Shown here: piece by piece, positions 48,115 through 57,211 of the stretch
Numbering within the stretch: position 1 is the first letter of the stretch
How the letters are laid out: each line of letters begins with the position of its first letter
Assembly (NCBI GenBank): GCA_944390015.1
Contig: CALXOL010000006.1
Coordinates: 44,403 to 108,402 of the forward strand
DNA length: 64,000 nucleotides
From: an uncultured Spirochaetaceae bacterium
GTDB lineage: Bacteria; Spirochaetota; Spirochaetia; Sphaerochaetales; Sphaerochaetaceae
Reading direction: 5' to 3'
Position numbers and translations under genes: made by a program
The notes under the pieces: model-generated
Told to the model about the DNA's origin: nothing
The model's database searches: none
The model's input: only the letters and a program-made list of their open reading frames with translations

Positions 48115-48888
48115 GGTACGTGTTCTTAGATCAACCTGGATTGGAAACACCTTTGCAGCACTATTCCAGTATAAGGATGCCATCTCAAGATTTCCAAGCG
48201 AAAAATAAAGATCTCCAATGTATAGACAATATGATGGATCTGAGGCTGTACCATAGCTGATTAAATTAAGAAGCATTTCCTGATCTCCTCTTGAGATGAG
48301 AAGAGGAATGGCTTCCTTCATCAGAGTTATAAAACGCTCAGATAAGGAATCTGATGAGTAAAGGGTCTCTAAAGATGAGACGATGATATCTGATGAACGC
48401 TTGGATTGGACTGCAAATAGAGCCTTCTCATAATCATTGAGATTCAAACTGATCTCAGTATAGAACTTCCTCGCATTCTCCTCATATCCATTGTTGATCA
48501 TTGCTAAATAATAATTAAGATAGTCAGCACGGCCTAGCCTTCCATTCTCATAAAGGATTTCTCCTGCAAACAGAATTCGAGAGTAGTCATCACTTGTTCT
48601 AATTAGAACATCTGCGGCATCAAAATAATAGTTGGATTCATCATTATAAATCAGAAGATAAAGATAAGCGCAATCTGAAGCGCCAGAATAATCGCCTTCG
48701 TGGTAATAGGATGCAGCCTTATAGAACAAAGCATCATCCGAAAGCCTATCTTTCAGCTTTGAGTCAGCAAGAAAGAGAACATTATCATAATTACCACTCT
48801 GAAACTCTTTTAAAAATGAATCTTCTTTTTCCTTGCAGGAAATAAAAAGAAAAAGGAGAATGGCGATAAAAACTATTAATTTCCTCAT
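48109..48888 (-). CDS. Predicted lipoprotein with TPR-like helical repeats
   Basis: The ATG at 48888 is chosen because GGAGGAG ends seven bases before it; an ATG at 48894 is too close to that Shine-Dalgarno. The resulting 259-residue protein starts MRKLIVFIAILLFLFISC with Cys18 as lipidation site. The rest is helical with TPR-like segments (DALFYKAASYYHEGDYSGAS and LYIGDLYFSLGNLEMASLYW), suggesting a periplasmic-facing scaffold. It lies just downstream of rnpB on the same strand and is convergent with mazG. Specific function unknown. Confidence 0.8.
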   Translation of the reverse strand: MRKLIVFIAILLFLFISCKEKEDSFLKEFQSGNYDNVLFLADSKLKDRLSDDALFYKAASYYHEGDYSGASDCAYLYLLIYNDESNYYFDAADVLIRTSDDYSRILFAGEILYENGRLGRADYLNYYLAMINNGYEENARKFYTEISLNLNDYEKALFAVQSKRSSDIIVSSLETLYSSDSLSERFITLMKEAIPLLISRGDQEMLLNLISYGTASDPSYCLYIGDLYFSLGNLEMASLYWNSAAKVFPIQVDLRTRTL

Positions 48889-48911
48889 AGCCATTCTCCT
48901 CCAAATATTAA

Positions 48912-49236
48912 AACCAGGCCTCCGATAAGCCGAGTTCTGTTTATGTAATCATCTATCTCGGACCATGGTTACCCATGGCCTCCAGCAGCCTACCCGCAAC
49001 TATAGGCGGACAACCCAGTTGCTGCTTGGCCTTGCACCTGACGAGGTTTACCATGCCGGACTCTGTCACCAGATCCGCGGTGGTCTCTTACACCACCCTT
49101 TCACCCTTACCGTAAACGGCGGTCTACTCTCTGTTGCACTATCTGTAGCATTACTGCTCCTGGCCGTTAGCCAGCGTCATGTCCTGTGGTGCCCGGACTT
49201 TCCTCTAACCTGTAGCGATTACTTCGGAAACCTGGA
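48912..49236 (-). ncRNA. rnpB: RNase P RNA (bacterial class A)
   Basis: The catalytic RNA that matures tRNA 5' ends. On the minus strand the conserved GAGGAAAGTCCGGGC block (49205-49191) and the 3' partner ACAGAACTCGGCTTAT (48941-48926) form the P4 core, and GGGTAGGCTGCTGGAGG lies before it. The ends are defined by helix P1: CCAGGTTTCCGA (from 49235) pairs with TCGGAGGCCTGG (to 48914) over 12 positions including G-U pairs, followed by TTTT. Its 5' end lies only about six bases after the stop codon of the upstream zinc-ribbon gene, so it is probably processed from, or promoted within, that gene's transcript. Confidence 0.96.
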
Positions 49237-49241
49237 AGAAA

Positions 49242-50114
49242 TCAGAAATCCTCGAACTCCTCATCCATGCCCATGGACTCGTCGTAGTTATCACTCTCAC
49301 CAGATGCACTTTCATCATGGCTGGTCGTCTTACCTTCGCTCTTCTGACTCTCAAGCTGTTCGAAAGTATAAGATCTCTCAACATCCTCATCAAGAGTCTC
49401 TTTATAAATTATTCTTGAGCAGTAAGGACAATATTCAATCTCTCCATTCTCACTCTTCATATCAAGGTCAATGACGAACTGAACGGGAAGAATAAGGTCA
49501 CATCCCGTACAAACCTGACCATAGACAGGGACGATACCAAATCCATCTTTTTTCTTTACGATATTGGAAAACTTCTCATATAAATCATCTGAGATAACAT
49601 CACCCTTGATTGCAGCACACTCCTCATCAAGTGTAGAAATCTCATCATTTATTGCAGAGATCTCAGAGTCAACCTTGCTCTTCTCCTGATTGACCTTTTC
49701 CTCAAGGGCATCAAGTTCTGTTTTCTGGCTTTCAAGTTCTTCCCTTACCTTTTCAAGCTCATTCGTCTTGCTGTTCCTCATTTTGAGAAATGACTGCTCA
49801 CTGATTCTTGCTTCCTCAAGTTGTTTCGTCAACGCCTCGAACTCTCTCTGGGTGTTGATAAACTCCATCTGCTTCTCATATTCAATTCTCTTGTTGAAAG
49901 CATCATCATATTTTATTGCAAGACTCTTCTGCTCACTCTGAAGATTCTCGTAGAAATCAGATAAGGCCTGATATTTCTCCCTGACACTCTTAAGCTGTAC
50001 TTCCTCTGCCTTTAAATCTGCAGGGATTGCCTTTATCTTATCTTCTAAAACGAACTTCTTCTGAAGAATCACCTGCAATTTCTTTAAACAATCAAGTTTC
50101 TCATTTCTTGACAT
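49242..50114 (-). CDS. Coiled-coil protein with C4 zinc ribbon (DUF164/COG1579 type)
   Basis: The 290-residue protein is almost entirely coiled coil up to residue 190, followed by a C4 zinc ribbon (VCTGCDLILP and EYCPYCSRIIY) and a very acidic, Ser-rich tail (from about 245). Coiled coil plus terminal zinc ribbon is the layout of the COG1579 family, some members of which act in nucleic-acid or protein-complex contexts; the exact role is unclear. AAGGAG precedes the ATG. It is downstream of rpoD and directly upstream of rnpB on the same strand. Confidence 0.85.
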   Translation of the reverse strand: MSRNEKLDCLKKLQVILQKKFVLEDKIKAIPADLKAEEVQLKSVREKYQALSDFYENLQSEQKSLAIKYDDAFNKRIEYEKQMEFINTQREFEALTKQLEEARISEQSFLKMRNSKTNELEKVREELESQKTELDALEEKVNQEKSKVDSEISAINDEISTLDEECAAIKGDVISDDLYEKFSNIVKKKDGFGIVPVYGQVCTGCDLILPVQFVIDLDMKSENGEIEYCPYCSRIIYKETLDEDVERSYTFEQLESQKSEGKTTSHDESASGESDNYDESMGMDEEFEDF

Positions 50115-50134
50115 AAATCAAAACTTCTCCTTGG

Positions 50135-50162
50135 ACTATATGATAATAGCGAGTTTATTCAA
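50135..50162 (-). promoter_or_regulatory. Promoter for the zinc-ribbon gene and probably rnpB
   Basis: On the minus strand TTGAAT (50162-50157), a 16-base spacer and TATAGT (50140-50135) precede a predicted start near 50128, followed by AAGGAG and the ATG at 50114. It lies in the 54-base gap after rpoD and would also transcribe rnpB if no terminator intervenes. Confidence 0.6.
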
Positions 50163-50168
50163 ATTTTT

Positions 50169-52595
50169 CTACTCATTCCAATCCTTAAGCTTCTTGCTTC
50201 TGGTTGGGAATCTCAATCTTCTTAAAGCCTTGGCCTCAATCTGCCTGATTCTCTCTCTTGTAACGTCGAAATAAAGTCCGACTTCCTCAAGAGTGAGGGC
50301 ATATCCGTCATCAAGACCAAACCTCATCCTGAGAACCTCCTGTTCCCTCTCTGGAAGTTCGCTCAAGAGTTCCTTGATCTTGTCCTGAAGAAGGACGAAT
50401 GCGGTCTGATTCGCAGGATTCTCGGCATCCTTATCCTCTATGAAATCGGAAAGCACGCTATCCTCTTCCTCTCCGACAGGTGTCTCCAAGCTTATAGGTT
50501 CTCTTGCAACACTCTTGACGTTTTTAACCTTGCTCTCTGGCCAGTTAAGATGCTCAGCGATCTCCTTATCAGTCGGTTCTCTTCCATAAAGCTGCATGAG
50601 CACTCTCGACTCTCTTACAACCTTGTTGATCTGTTCTATCATATGAACAGGGACTCTGATCGTCCTTGCCTGGTCGCTGATACTTCTTGTAATTGCCTGT
50701 CGAATCCACCAAGTCGCATAGGTACTGAACTTATAGCCTTTCTTGTACTCGAACTTCTCAACCGCCTTAATAAGACCGATATTTCCTTCCTGCACAAGAT
50801 CGAAGAACTGGAGTCCCCTATTCGTGTATTTCTTAGCAATAGAGACAACAAGCCTTAAATTGGCCTTTATGAGGCGATCTTTGGCTATCTTGAGAATTCT
50901 CTGACCGTATTCAATGTTCCTTACGGACTCAAGAATACAATCAATACTGCATTCAAAATCATTCTCAATGTTCCTAAGCTCCTTCTCAGTAAGCTGAAGC
51001 TGCTTTATCTCCTCTTTAATCTGATCGGATGATAGCCCAAGCTCGGCTTCAATAACACTGGCCTTGCTTCTTGTCGCTAAATCCCTACCAAGCTGCCTGA
51101 GATCCTTCATATTCTGAATCTTAAGCTTCTTAGAGCTCTCGGCCTTCTTCTTTATACAGGAATTGATCTTGTTCTTGGCATCAATGAAGATGTTTGTAAG
51201 TTCATCAATCTCCTCCTGCTGTAGCGTGATATTCGTTACCCAGTCCTCGATTGGTATATACATACCGCTCTTGATGCTCTCAAGATCCTTATTCACATCA
51301 TAGAAACGCTTTGCAAGGCTCTGCTCTTTTGATGCGTTCTCTTCCTTGATTTTCTTAATGAGCTTTGCTTTCTCTTTTTCAAGCTCTGATTTCTTTAACT
51401 CAGGATGCTCGCTTTCAAAGCGGCTCTCCATCTCCACAGCCTGTTTGGCAATCTCAGCATTAAGCTCTTCTTCCTCTTTTCTCAGTTTCTTTATCTGAGA
51501 TTCCAAAGTACTCTTTAAATTACTCTTCGTGCGCTCCCTACAATATGCTATCCAAGCCTCACGAGATGAGAAATTCTCCCTGGTCTTTCCTTTGAATATC
51601 TTGGACGTCTCATCAGGGTGTCCTCCGAGTTTATTAAGAAGATTCTCCCTTAAGCTGAGCAGCTCATCATTCTGCTCATTGTCCTCTCCTGCAAGGATAC
51701 ATTTTGCCTTCAGCTCGTTATAATCCTTTATCTGCTTCGCAGTATCTTTTCCTAATGCATCCTTGTAATTCGTATTGTATCTTTTCTGAACAGAAAGAAA
51801 TTCTTTAAGCTCCTCTGTTGAAAGTGGATCTTCGCCATCCTCCTCGATCTTGGTCTGCATATGCTTAATAACCTTGGTAAAGAACGAGATTAGAATACCG
51901 CTCTCCCTTATTACGGAATTTACGATATTGGCACCCCTCTCCATCTGCATTGCAAGCTCGACCTCCTGCTCTCCTGATAAGAGGCTCTCATTACCAATCT
52001 CCTTGAGATACAGCCTTATAGGATCATCGATTGTCGTCTCAATCTTTGAAGAAGCGTGGCTCTTATGGTCTATGCCCTGTTCACTGAAGTTTGAGATATC
52101 GATGAAACGCTCACTTACGGAATCGGACTCATCATCGGTGCCCTTCCATTCGTTAATGCCAGGCTCCTCACTCTCTTCATCGGAGAGGTCCTCTTCATCC
52201 TCGTCCTCATCCTCATCATCCTTTACTTCATCGGAGCTTTCCTCTTCCTCCTCATCCTCGTCATTGCTGACAAGAAGAACGTCATCGGAATCATCTGATG
52301 ATATGAAATCATCACTCTCCTCGTCCAGGTCCTCATCACTTTCAAGATCATCATCCGAGAAGGCTCCTTCCGCCATATCCTCAGGACTCGGAATCTCAAA
52401 ATTGTCGTCATTATCCTCGCTGTAGGTTACTCCGTCCTCCTGCAAGGCGTTAATGACTTCATCAAGATCTGATACGGGGGCCTTGAAACTTTTAATCGCA
52501 GAAACAATATCCTCGAAAGTTACAATCCCATTATCGTTATTAAGCTGGATTAATGATTGATAAAATGGCTGATTTTTTAAATCCTCATGTCCCAT
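50169..52595 (-). CDS. rpoD: Primary sigma factor RpoD with a large acidic insertion
   Basis: This is the housekeeping sigma-70. The 808-residue protein has region 1.1 at the N-terminus, region 1.2 ([21 protein letters not shown]), a long non-conserved helical region, region 2 at about 585-655 ([20 protein letters not shown] and [20 protein letters not shown]), region 3, and region 4 at about 750-795 ([20 protein letters not shown]). Between 1.1 and 1.2 (about residues 60-150) is a stretch dominated by Asp, Glu and Ser, much longer than in E. coli RpoD (613 residues). Its ATG shares one base with the dnaG stop (TAATG). Confidence 0.97.
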   Translation of the reverse strand: MGHEDLKNQPFYQSLIQLNNDNGIVTFEDIVSAIKSFKAPVSDLDEVINALQEDGVTYSEDNDDNFEIPSPEDMAEGAFSDDDLESDEDLDEESDDFISSDDSDDVLLVSNDEDEEEEESSDEVKDDEDEDEDEEDLSDEESEEPGINEWKGTDDESDSVSERFIDISNFSEQGIDHKSHASSKIETTIDDPIRLYLKEIGNESLLSGEQEVELAMQMERGANIVNSVIRESGILISFFTKVIKHMQTKIEEDGEDPLSTEELKEFLSVQKRYNTNYKDALGKDTAKQIKDYNELKAKCILAGEDNEQNDELLSLRENLLNKLGGHPDETSKIFKGKTRENFSSREAWIAYCRERTKSNLKSTLESQIKKLRKEEEELNAEIAKQAVEMESRFESEHPELKKSELEKEKAKLIKKIKEENASKEQSLAKRFYDVNKDLESIKSGMYIPIEDWVTNITLQQEEIDELTNIFIDAKNKINSCIKKKAESSKKLKIQNMKDLRQLGRDLATRSKASVIEAELGLSSDQIKEEIKQLQLTEKELRNIENDFECSIDCILESVRNIEYGQRILKIAKDRLIKANLRLVVSIAKKYTNRGLQFFDLVQEGNIGLIKAVEKFEYKKGYKFSTYATWWIRQAITRSISDQARTIRVPVHMIEQINKVVRESRVLMQLYGREPTDKEIAEHLNWPESKVKNVKSVAREPISLETPVGEEEDSVLSDFIEDKDAENPANQTAFVLLQDKIKELLSELPEREQEVLRMRFGLDDGYALTLEEVGLYFDVTRERIRQIEAKALRRLRFPTRSKKLKDWNE

Positions 52596-54424
52596 TAAAG
52601 CTTCTGTTCCTCGCTACTGTACAACCGGTTTTTCAACAGTGAAATATCCCTGTCATAATCCTTTTTCTTCTCCAGAAGCGCCATCATATCCTCAGGCTCA
52701 ATCTGTGAAGACAATAATTTTATCTGTGAATTGAGTGATGCTCTTTTTTCTTCAAGACCTCTCAGCTCGATCCTGTCAACAATTTCATCCAGTACGTCTA
52801 TGCAATCCGATTTGAACTCATCAAGCTCATAGGATGTAGATACGTAATTCTTAAGTCTTTCGTCGCTGATCAGTGATAAAAAAAGTTCTTTTGACTCAAT
52901 ATCGTCCCTTAAAGCGTTCTCAAGCGCCGTATAGAGCAGGCATGCGTCCCTGTCTTTCAAATCACCGAAATTAATCCTCATGCGGTACTGCTTGAACAAT
53001 TTCATATTGTTTGCAAGGATCAACATGGCGTAAAGCTCAGGTGAGATGGCTGCGGTATTCAGCTGCCAAGTGCTCTTATTATTCTCCTCTACCTTCTCCT
53101 CAAATCTTCTCTTTGCTTCAGGAGCTTTAAGATTCTTCAAATCAGCTTTTACCGTCTCCTCGCTAACGTTAAGCCTCAGTGCAAGATCCTGGATATAGGA
53201 TTCGAGTTCTATCGAGGACTTCGTAGAAGAAAGGAAACTGGAAAGAGAGATTAAAAAGTCAGACTTCCCCCTCGGCGTTCTGATATTATAACTCTTTAAA
53301 TTCTTTTCTACAAGATATTCATAAGCACCCTTATAAGGCTCATAATCAGCAATGAGAGCTGACTTACCGCCCTTCTCAAGAGCCTCAGACGCATCCTTAT
53401 ATTCGCTTAACCTATGAATTCTTATCTTGAATGACAGGGCGTTCAGTATTCCTATGACCTTATCAGTGCTCTTCTGTCCGGCCTCATCGCTATCAAACAT
53501 TAAATCGACCGTGTCGGTATATCTCATGATGAGTTTCGCCTGATCTTCCGTGAATGCGGTTCCAAGAGAGGCCATCGCCGTGTTTAGGCCTGCCTGATGC
53601 ATGCTTATAACATCGAAATTCCCCTCACATATCAGGGCAGATGAGTCTTTCTTCTTTAGCCTATCAAGACTTTCATATAGGCCGAAAAGATTCATTCTCT
53701 TCGAGTATATCAGGGTATCTGGCGAGTTGATGTACTTCGGGGCTCCTTCAGAGAAAGAAAAATCACGGCCGGAGAATGCTATCACCCTACCCCTGTAATC
53801 ACGGACGGGGAATATTATCCTGTTTTTAAAAAGAGGATATGGGAACTTATTCTGACTGAAGAGTCCGCTTTTTTTCAATATATCGTCGCTATAACCTTTC
53901 TTTCTAAGAAAATCATAAAGGAAAGTGGAATCCTTAGGGGCAAAGCCAAGACGGAAGCGACTAATCATCTCATCGCTAATACCCCTTGCTCTTATATAGC
54001 CAAGAGCATCTTTTCCCCTTTTATCCTCAACAAGGATGTAGCTGAACGTCTTTGAAAGACGCTCGTGGAGGTCAAAAAGAACAGCACTCTCATCCTTTCT
54101 TTTCGCATCTTCGGTGCTGCTCTCTCTTAACTGAACGCCGGCTTTAGAGGCAAGGTACTCGACCGCCGCAGGGAAATCAAGATGTTCCATTTTCTCAATG
54201 AAGGTGAAAATGGTACCGCTCTCATGACAGCCAAAACAATAATAAAGCCCTTTCTGGTCATCTATCTTGAAAGAAGGAGTCTTCTCCATGCCGTTTGCAT
54301 GAAAAGGACAGCGAGCCCAGAAATTAGAGCCCTTGCGCTCAAGCTTGGCATACTCTCCTACAAGGTCGGAAAGCCTGATCTTGTTCTTAATCTCTTCTAT
54401 GGTCCTGTCAGAAAAGCGCGGCAA
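52595..54424 (-). CDS. dnaG: DNA primase DnaG
   Basis: DnaG makes RNA primers at the replication fork. With a UUG start at 54424 (GGAGG six bases upstream) the protein has 609 residues and begins with the family [12 protein letters not shown]; an extension to 54514 would add an unrelated hydrophobic leader. The zinc ribbon is Cys39, His42, Cys63, Cys66, followed by the TOPRIM domain ([15 protein letters not shown] and [13 protein letters not shown]). The C-terminal DnaB-binding part is divergent. dnaG-rpoD is the classic macromolecular synthesis order. Confidence 0.95.
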   Translation of the reverse strand: MPRFSDRTIEEIKNKIRLSDLVGEYAKLERKGSNFWARCPFHANGMEKTPSFKIDDQKGLYYCFGCHESGTIFTFIEKMEHLDFPAAVEYLASKAGVQLRESSTEDAKRKDESAVLFDLHERLSKTFSYILVEDKRGKDALGYIRARGISDEMISRFRLGFAPKDSTFLYDFLRKKGYSDDILKKSGLFSQNKFPYPLFKNRIIFPVRDYRGRVIAFSGRDFSFSEGAPKYINSPDTLIYSKRMNLFGLYESLDRLKKKDSSALICEGNFDVISMHQAGLNTAMASLGTAFTEDQAKLIMRYTDTVDLMFDSDEAGQKSTDKVIGILNALSFKIRIHRLSEYKDASEALEKGGKSALIADYEPYKGAYEYLVEKNLKSYNIRTPRGKSDFLISLSSFLSSTKSSIELESYIQDLALRLNVSEETVKADLKNLKAPEAKRRFEEKVEENNKSTWQLNTAAISPELYAMLILANNMKLFKQYRMRINFGDLKDRDACLLYTALENALRDDIESKELFLSLISDERLKNYVSTSYELDEFKSDCIDVLDEIVDRIELRGLEEKRASLNSQIKLLSSQIEPEDMMALLEKKKDYDRDISLLKNRLYSSEEQKL

Positions 54425-54473
54425 GGAAATCCTCCATAAATAAGTTAGTAAAAGAAAAGAAAATAGTAAAGCG

Positions 54474-54899
54474 TTAACTCTTTTTAAAGATGATGTATGG
54501 CTCACTATTGCCACTCTTCATGATCTCATGAACTTCCTTATTGCTGTAAAGCCTTCCCTTCCCGATACCGGGACAGCTCTCCATTTCTTTCTCCCAGGCC
54601 TCTTTGCTATCGGCAATTCCCTTCCAGAACGGGTATGTCCTGCATTGAAGGGGTCTCTTCTCATACACCCTGCACCCATTGTCCGTAAGGAAGATGCAGT
54701 CAAAATTATCCTTTTCTTTCAAAGAGACAAGGTAATAGAAACCGTAATCGACTTTTCTGCAGTAGATATCAATAAACTCTGTCTCTCCTAATCCAAGTAA
54801 ATTAGAGAGATCCTCAATCTCACTCTTAGAAAGGAAAACGTAACCTGGTTCCTTAGAGCAGCAATAAAGACAACGTTGACACTCGAATCTGTAATCCAT
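54474..54899 (-). CDS. YkgJ-family cysteine-cluster protein
   Basis: The 141-residue protein matches the YkgJ/Fe-S or zinc cysteine-cluster family: CQRCLYCC near the start, CIFLTDNGCRVYEKRPLQCR followed by TYPFW, and a later Cys. These spaced cysteines probably bind a metal or cluster; the family has no well-defined reaction. No Shine-Dalgarno is seen at normal distance from the ATG; the nearest, GGAAGGAG, is the 3' arm of the tRNA-Tyr terminator 13 bases upstream. It ends 49 bases before dnaG. Confidence 0.85.
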   Translation of the reverse strand: MDYRFECQRCLYCCSKEPGYVFLSKSEIEDLSNLLGLGETEFIDIYCRKVDYGFYYLVSLKEKDNFDCIFLTDNGCRVYEKRPLQCRTYPFWKGIADSKEAWEKEMESCPGIGKGRLYSNKEVHEIMKSGNSEPYIIFKKS

Positions 54900-54905
54900 A
54901 ATAAC

Positions 54906-54934
54906 AAAAAAACTCCTTCCATTTCTGGAAGGAG
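54906..54934 (-). terminator. Intrinsic terminator of tRNA-Tyr
   Basis: On the minus strand CTCCTTCC (54934-54927), loop AGAAAT and GGAAGGAG (54920-54913) form a perfect 8-bp stem followed by seven Ts (54912-54906). It begins two bases after the tRNA discriminator base and its U tract ends seven bases before the YkgJ-family start codon. Confidence 0.9.
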
Positions 54935-54935
54935 A

Positions 54936-55017
54936 TGGAGAGAGAAGGATTCGAACCTTCGAAGGCAGAGCCGTCAGATTTACAGTCTGATCCCTTTGGC
55001 CGCTCGGGAACCTCTCC
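54936..55017 (-). tRNA. tRNA-Tyr (anticodon GTA)
   Basis: The minus strand folds as an 82-base class II tRNA. Acceptor arms are GGAGAGG and TCTCTCC with discriminator A; the anticodon arm is TCAGA, loop CTGTAAA, TCTGA; a long variable arm follows; the T-arm is GAAGG, TTCGAAT, CCTTC. CCA is not encoded. The GUA anticodon makes it a queuosine substrate for Tgt and QueA in this window. A possible promoter (TTGATT, 17 bases, TAAAAA) lies 20-60 bases upstream. Confidence 0.97.
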
Positions 55018-55091
55018 GTAAGACCTCTGTATTTTTACAGTAATTTGAACTTTTAATCAATAGCTTTTTGAAAAAAAATCAATTTCTTGAA

Positions 55092-55580
55092 CTATAGTGC
55101 ATGTGGATACTTTTTTTCCAGGTACTTAAGTACTGGAGAAGGAACCATTTTTGAGATATCAGCACCGAATGCAACCATCTCCTTTATCTGAGAAGAGCGC
55201 AGAATGATATAGCTCTGTGCAGTCGGAAGAAAGATAACCTCAAGCTCGGGATAGAGCATCTTATTAGTCATTGCGATCTCAAATTCGTAAGAGAAATCCT
55301 GTTCGCTCCTGACACCTCTTATCATGACTGAACAATCATGTTCCTTTGCAAAATCGACGCTAAGACCGGTAAAGCTCTCAACGTAGACGTTATCAAGATG
55401 GCTGATGGATGCCCTCATCATCTCTACCCTCTCTTCCGGTGTAAAGAGACAATCCTTATTGATGTTATGAGCGACAACGACATAAAGCTTGTCGAATAAA
55501 GCGGCACTACGCTCGATTACATTGATGTGCCCAAGTGTCGGAGGATCAAATGTACCAGGAAAGAAAGCAATCTTTTTCAT
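55092..55580 (-). CDS. coaD: Phosphopantetheine adenylyltransferase
   Basis: CoaD adenylates 4'-phosphopantetheine in coenzyme A synthesis. The 162-residue protein has the nucleotidyltransferase motif FPGTFDPPTLGHINVIERS at the N-terminus, the FTPEERVEMM segment and the IRGVRSEQDFSYEFEIAMTN segment, ending with the ISKMVPSPV region (ISSTxVR position modified to ILRSSQIKEM). The ATG overlaps the TGA of the upstream small zinc-finger-like gene by four bases. An A/T-rich gap of 74 bases separates it from tRNA-Tyr. Confidence 0.96.
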   Translation of the reverse strand: MKKIAFFPGTFDPPTLGHINVIERSAALFDKLYVVVAHNINKDCLFTPEERVEMMRASISHLDNVYVESFTGLSVDFAKEHDCSVMIRGVRSEQDFSYEFEIAMTNKMLYPELEVIFLPTAQSYIILRSSQIKEMVAFGADISKMVPSPVLKYLEKKYPHAL

Positions 55581-56044
55581 ACTTTGAGCTCCTCAACATA
55601 CTCCTTCATTGCTGAGAATGCCTTCTCATCCTCAACAGGTATCGTCTTTACTATTGAATAATGCCCCTGCTCATCCTTCTCTACGACTGCGAAATTACCC
55701 CTGCCAACATAGCTGATGGTCTGATTATCCTTGAGCGTCTCATTTGAGCGAATCCTTTTAAGCATGCAGTCAAAGTGTATGTACTGGCCGTTTGGTAGCG
55801 AGAAGGACTCTGCTATGCTCTGTATACGCTCATTACAGTCTGGACATACGGGAAGCGGCTCTTTTACAGTCCTTGAAGGAGTAACGGGTATGGATGAATG
55901 GAAAGCATGGCTTTTGGGTACCCCTGTTACCTGGTTTATATTGTTAAGTCCTTGGTATTTATCCCCATCCTGGGCCTTTTTCTTCTTCTCTTTCTTATTG
56001 CTAGGGTATCTATACTCTTTCTTCTGCTTATTATTCTTTTTCAT
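55577..56044 (-). CDS. Unrecognised basic protein with a zinc-finger-like cysteine motif
   Basis: From the ATG at 56044 the protein has 155 residues. A strongly basic, Lys-rich N-terminus (MKKNNKQKKEYRY, then further Lys runs) is followed by a motif with CPDC, then HFDC (VCPDCNERIQ to YIHFDCMLKRI), which could bind zinc, and a C-terminal alpha/beta stretch (SYVGRGNFAVVEKDE). The basic tail and metal site suggest nucleic-acid or ribosome association; no family is recognised. A reading from 56113 would cross the rplS terminator. It has no Shine-Dalgarno; a promoter ends eight bases before the ATG. It is coupled to coaD by an ATGA overlap. Confidence 0.75.
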   Translation of the reverse strand: MKKNNKQKKEYRYPSNKKEKKKKAQDGDKYQGLNNINQVTGVPKSHAFHSSIPVTPSRTVKEPLPVCPDCNERIQSIAESFSLPNGQYIHFDCMLKRIRSNETLKDNQTISYVGRGNFAVVEKDEQGHYSIVKTIPVEDEKAFSAMKEYVEELKV

Positions 56045-56052
56045 ATATTTGA

Positions 56053-56082
56053 ATGATAGATTATTTTGCTTTATAAATGCAA
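56053..56082 (-). promoter_or_regulatory. Promoter of the zinc-finger-like gene and coaD (near-leaderless)
   Basis: On the minus strand TTGCAT (56082-56077), an 18-base spacer and TATCAT (56058-56053) are followed by eight bases and the ATG at 56044. The -35 begins one base after the rplS terminator U tract, so promoter and terminator are packed back to back. Confidence 0.55.
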
Positions 56083-56108
56083 TAAAAAAGCCTGCTATCA
56101 AGCAGGCT
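56083..56108 (-). terminator. Intrinsic terminator of the ffh-rplS operon
   Basis: On the minus strand AGCCTGCT (56108-56101), tetraloop TGAT and AGCAGGCT (56096-56089) form a perfect 8-bp stem followed by a U-rich tract. It lies eight bases after the rplS stop. Confidence 0.9.
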
Positions 56109-56115
56109 CTCATAT

Positions 56116-56472
56116 TTAGGCATTCTTCTTCTGAATGAGCTCTTTAACCTTAGCGGCCTTACCGACCCTGTCTCTGAGGTAGTAGAGTTTAGCTCTTCTG
56201 ACCTTACCTCTCCTGACGACCTCAACATGATCGATACGTGGGCTGTGAAGAGGAAAAATCCTCTCAACGCCAACACCGTAGCTGATCTTGCGGACTGTGA
56301 AAGTCCTTCTGATTCCAGAATTGTTCTTTGCAATGACAATTCCTTCGAATACCTGAATTCTCTCTGTTGTTCCCTCAACGATTTTGAAGAAAACCTTAAC
56401 TGTATCACCAACGGAGAAGTTCTCCGCATTCTCTTTGATCTGCTTTGCTTCAATAGCCTTAATAATATCCAT
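56116..56472 (-). CDS. rplS: 50S ribosomal protein L19
   Basis: L19 sits at the 30S-50S interface. The ATG at 56472 gives 118 residues starting [19 protein letters not shown]; the motifs [24 protein letters not shown] and [20 protein letters not shown] are characteristic. GAGGA lies about nine bases upstream. It is the last gene of the rpsP-rimM-trmD-rplS operon, in standard order, one base after the trmD stop. Confidence 0.98.
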   Translation of the reverse strand: MDIIKAIEAKQIKENAENFSVGDTVKVFFKIVEGTTERIQVFEGIVIAKNNSGIRRTFTVRKISYGVGVERIFPLHSPRIDHVEVVRRGKVRRAKLYYLRDRVGKAAKVKELIQKKNA

Positions 56473-56473
56473 T

Positions 56474-57211
56474 TTACAAATCCTCAATACCAAATTCTTC
56501 TATAATCTTTATCAGTTTTCTACGCATCCTGAGGCTGAGAGAGGCTTCAGAAAGCATATCAGGTCTGCTACGCATCGTCTTAGCAATCCTGTTATCATCA
56601 CGCCACGAGCAGATTAAGGCGTGATTGCCAGATAATAATACACTAGGAACAGAAGAGTTGCAATACCTTTCAGGCCTAGTATATTGATCATATTCAAGTA
56701 AGGAGGACTTAAAGCTCTCATCCTCCAGACTGTCCCTGCTGATCACCCCGTCAATCAGGCGGAAAAGAGCATCAATAATGACAACACTTGCGCTCTCCCC
56801 GCTTGTCAGAACGTAGTCTCCGATGGAAAACTCATCATCGACATAGTGATCTATTATCCTCTGATCCATTCCCTCATAGTGTCCGCATATGAAGAGAAGA
56901 TCCTCCTCTCTGCTAAGCTCTGAGGCAATCTCCTGAGTAAAAAGTCTTCCACTAGGACTTGGGAATATGATACGGCTTTTGCTGCTCCTCTTATCAAGTA
57001 TTGCCTTTTCCAGAGGTTCAGGCATTAAAACCATGCCAGCTCCGCCCCCATATGGAAGATCATCTACCTTGTTATAAGCACCACTTGAATAGGAGCGGAA
57101 GTTCACTATCTCATATTCAATGATTTTTCTCTCTACCGCCCTCTTCATTATCGAAGATGAGAAAAAAGGTTCGACCATCTCGGGAAAGAGTGTAAGAATC
57201 GTGATTTTCAA
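56474..57211 (-). CDS. trmD: tRNA (guanine-N1)-methyltransferase TrmD
   Basis: TrmD methylates G37 of tRNAs with G36, preventing frameshifts. With the UUG start at 57211 the protein has 245 residues and begins [15 protein letters not shown]. The trefoil-knot motifs are [15 protein letters not shown], the [21 protein letters not shown] segment and [12 protein letters not shown] reading from 57244 would extend into rimM. The UUG overlaps the rimM TGA (TTGA), indicating coupling. Confidence 0.97.
   Translation of the reverse strand: MKITILTLFPEMVEPFFSSSIMKRAVERKIIEYEIVNFRSYSSGAYNKVDDLPYGGGAGMVLMPEPLEKAILDKRSSKSRIIFPSPSGRLFTQEIASELSREEDLLFICGHYEGMDQRIIDHYVDDEFSIGDYVLTSGESASVVIIDALFRLIDGVISRDSLEDESFKSSLLEYDQYTRPERYCNSSVPSVLLSGNHALICSWRDDNRIAKTMRSRPDMLSEASLSLRMRRKLIKIIEEFGIEDL

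Noticed and set aside
48965..49474. Plus-strand open reading frame of 169 codons
   Set aside because: It runs antisense across RNase P RNA and the zinc-ribbon gene end; no Shine-Dalgarno and no protein-like composition.
51850..52425. Plus-strand Ser-rich open reading frame of 191 codons
   Set aside because: It is the complement of the acidic Asp/Glu/Ser-coding stretch of rpoD; its serine runs simply mirror GAT/GAG-type codons.
54425..54514. Hydrophobic 30-residue N-terminal extension of DnaG
   Set aside because: GGAGG spaced six bases before the UUG at 54424 and the conserved [12 protein letters not shown] start argue for the shorter protein.
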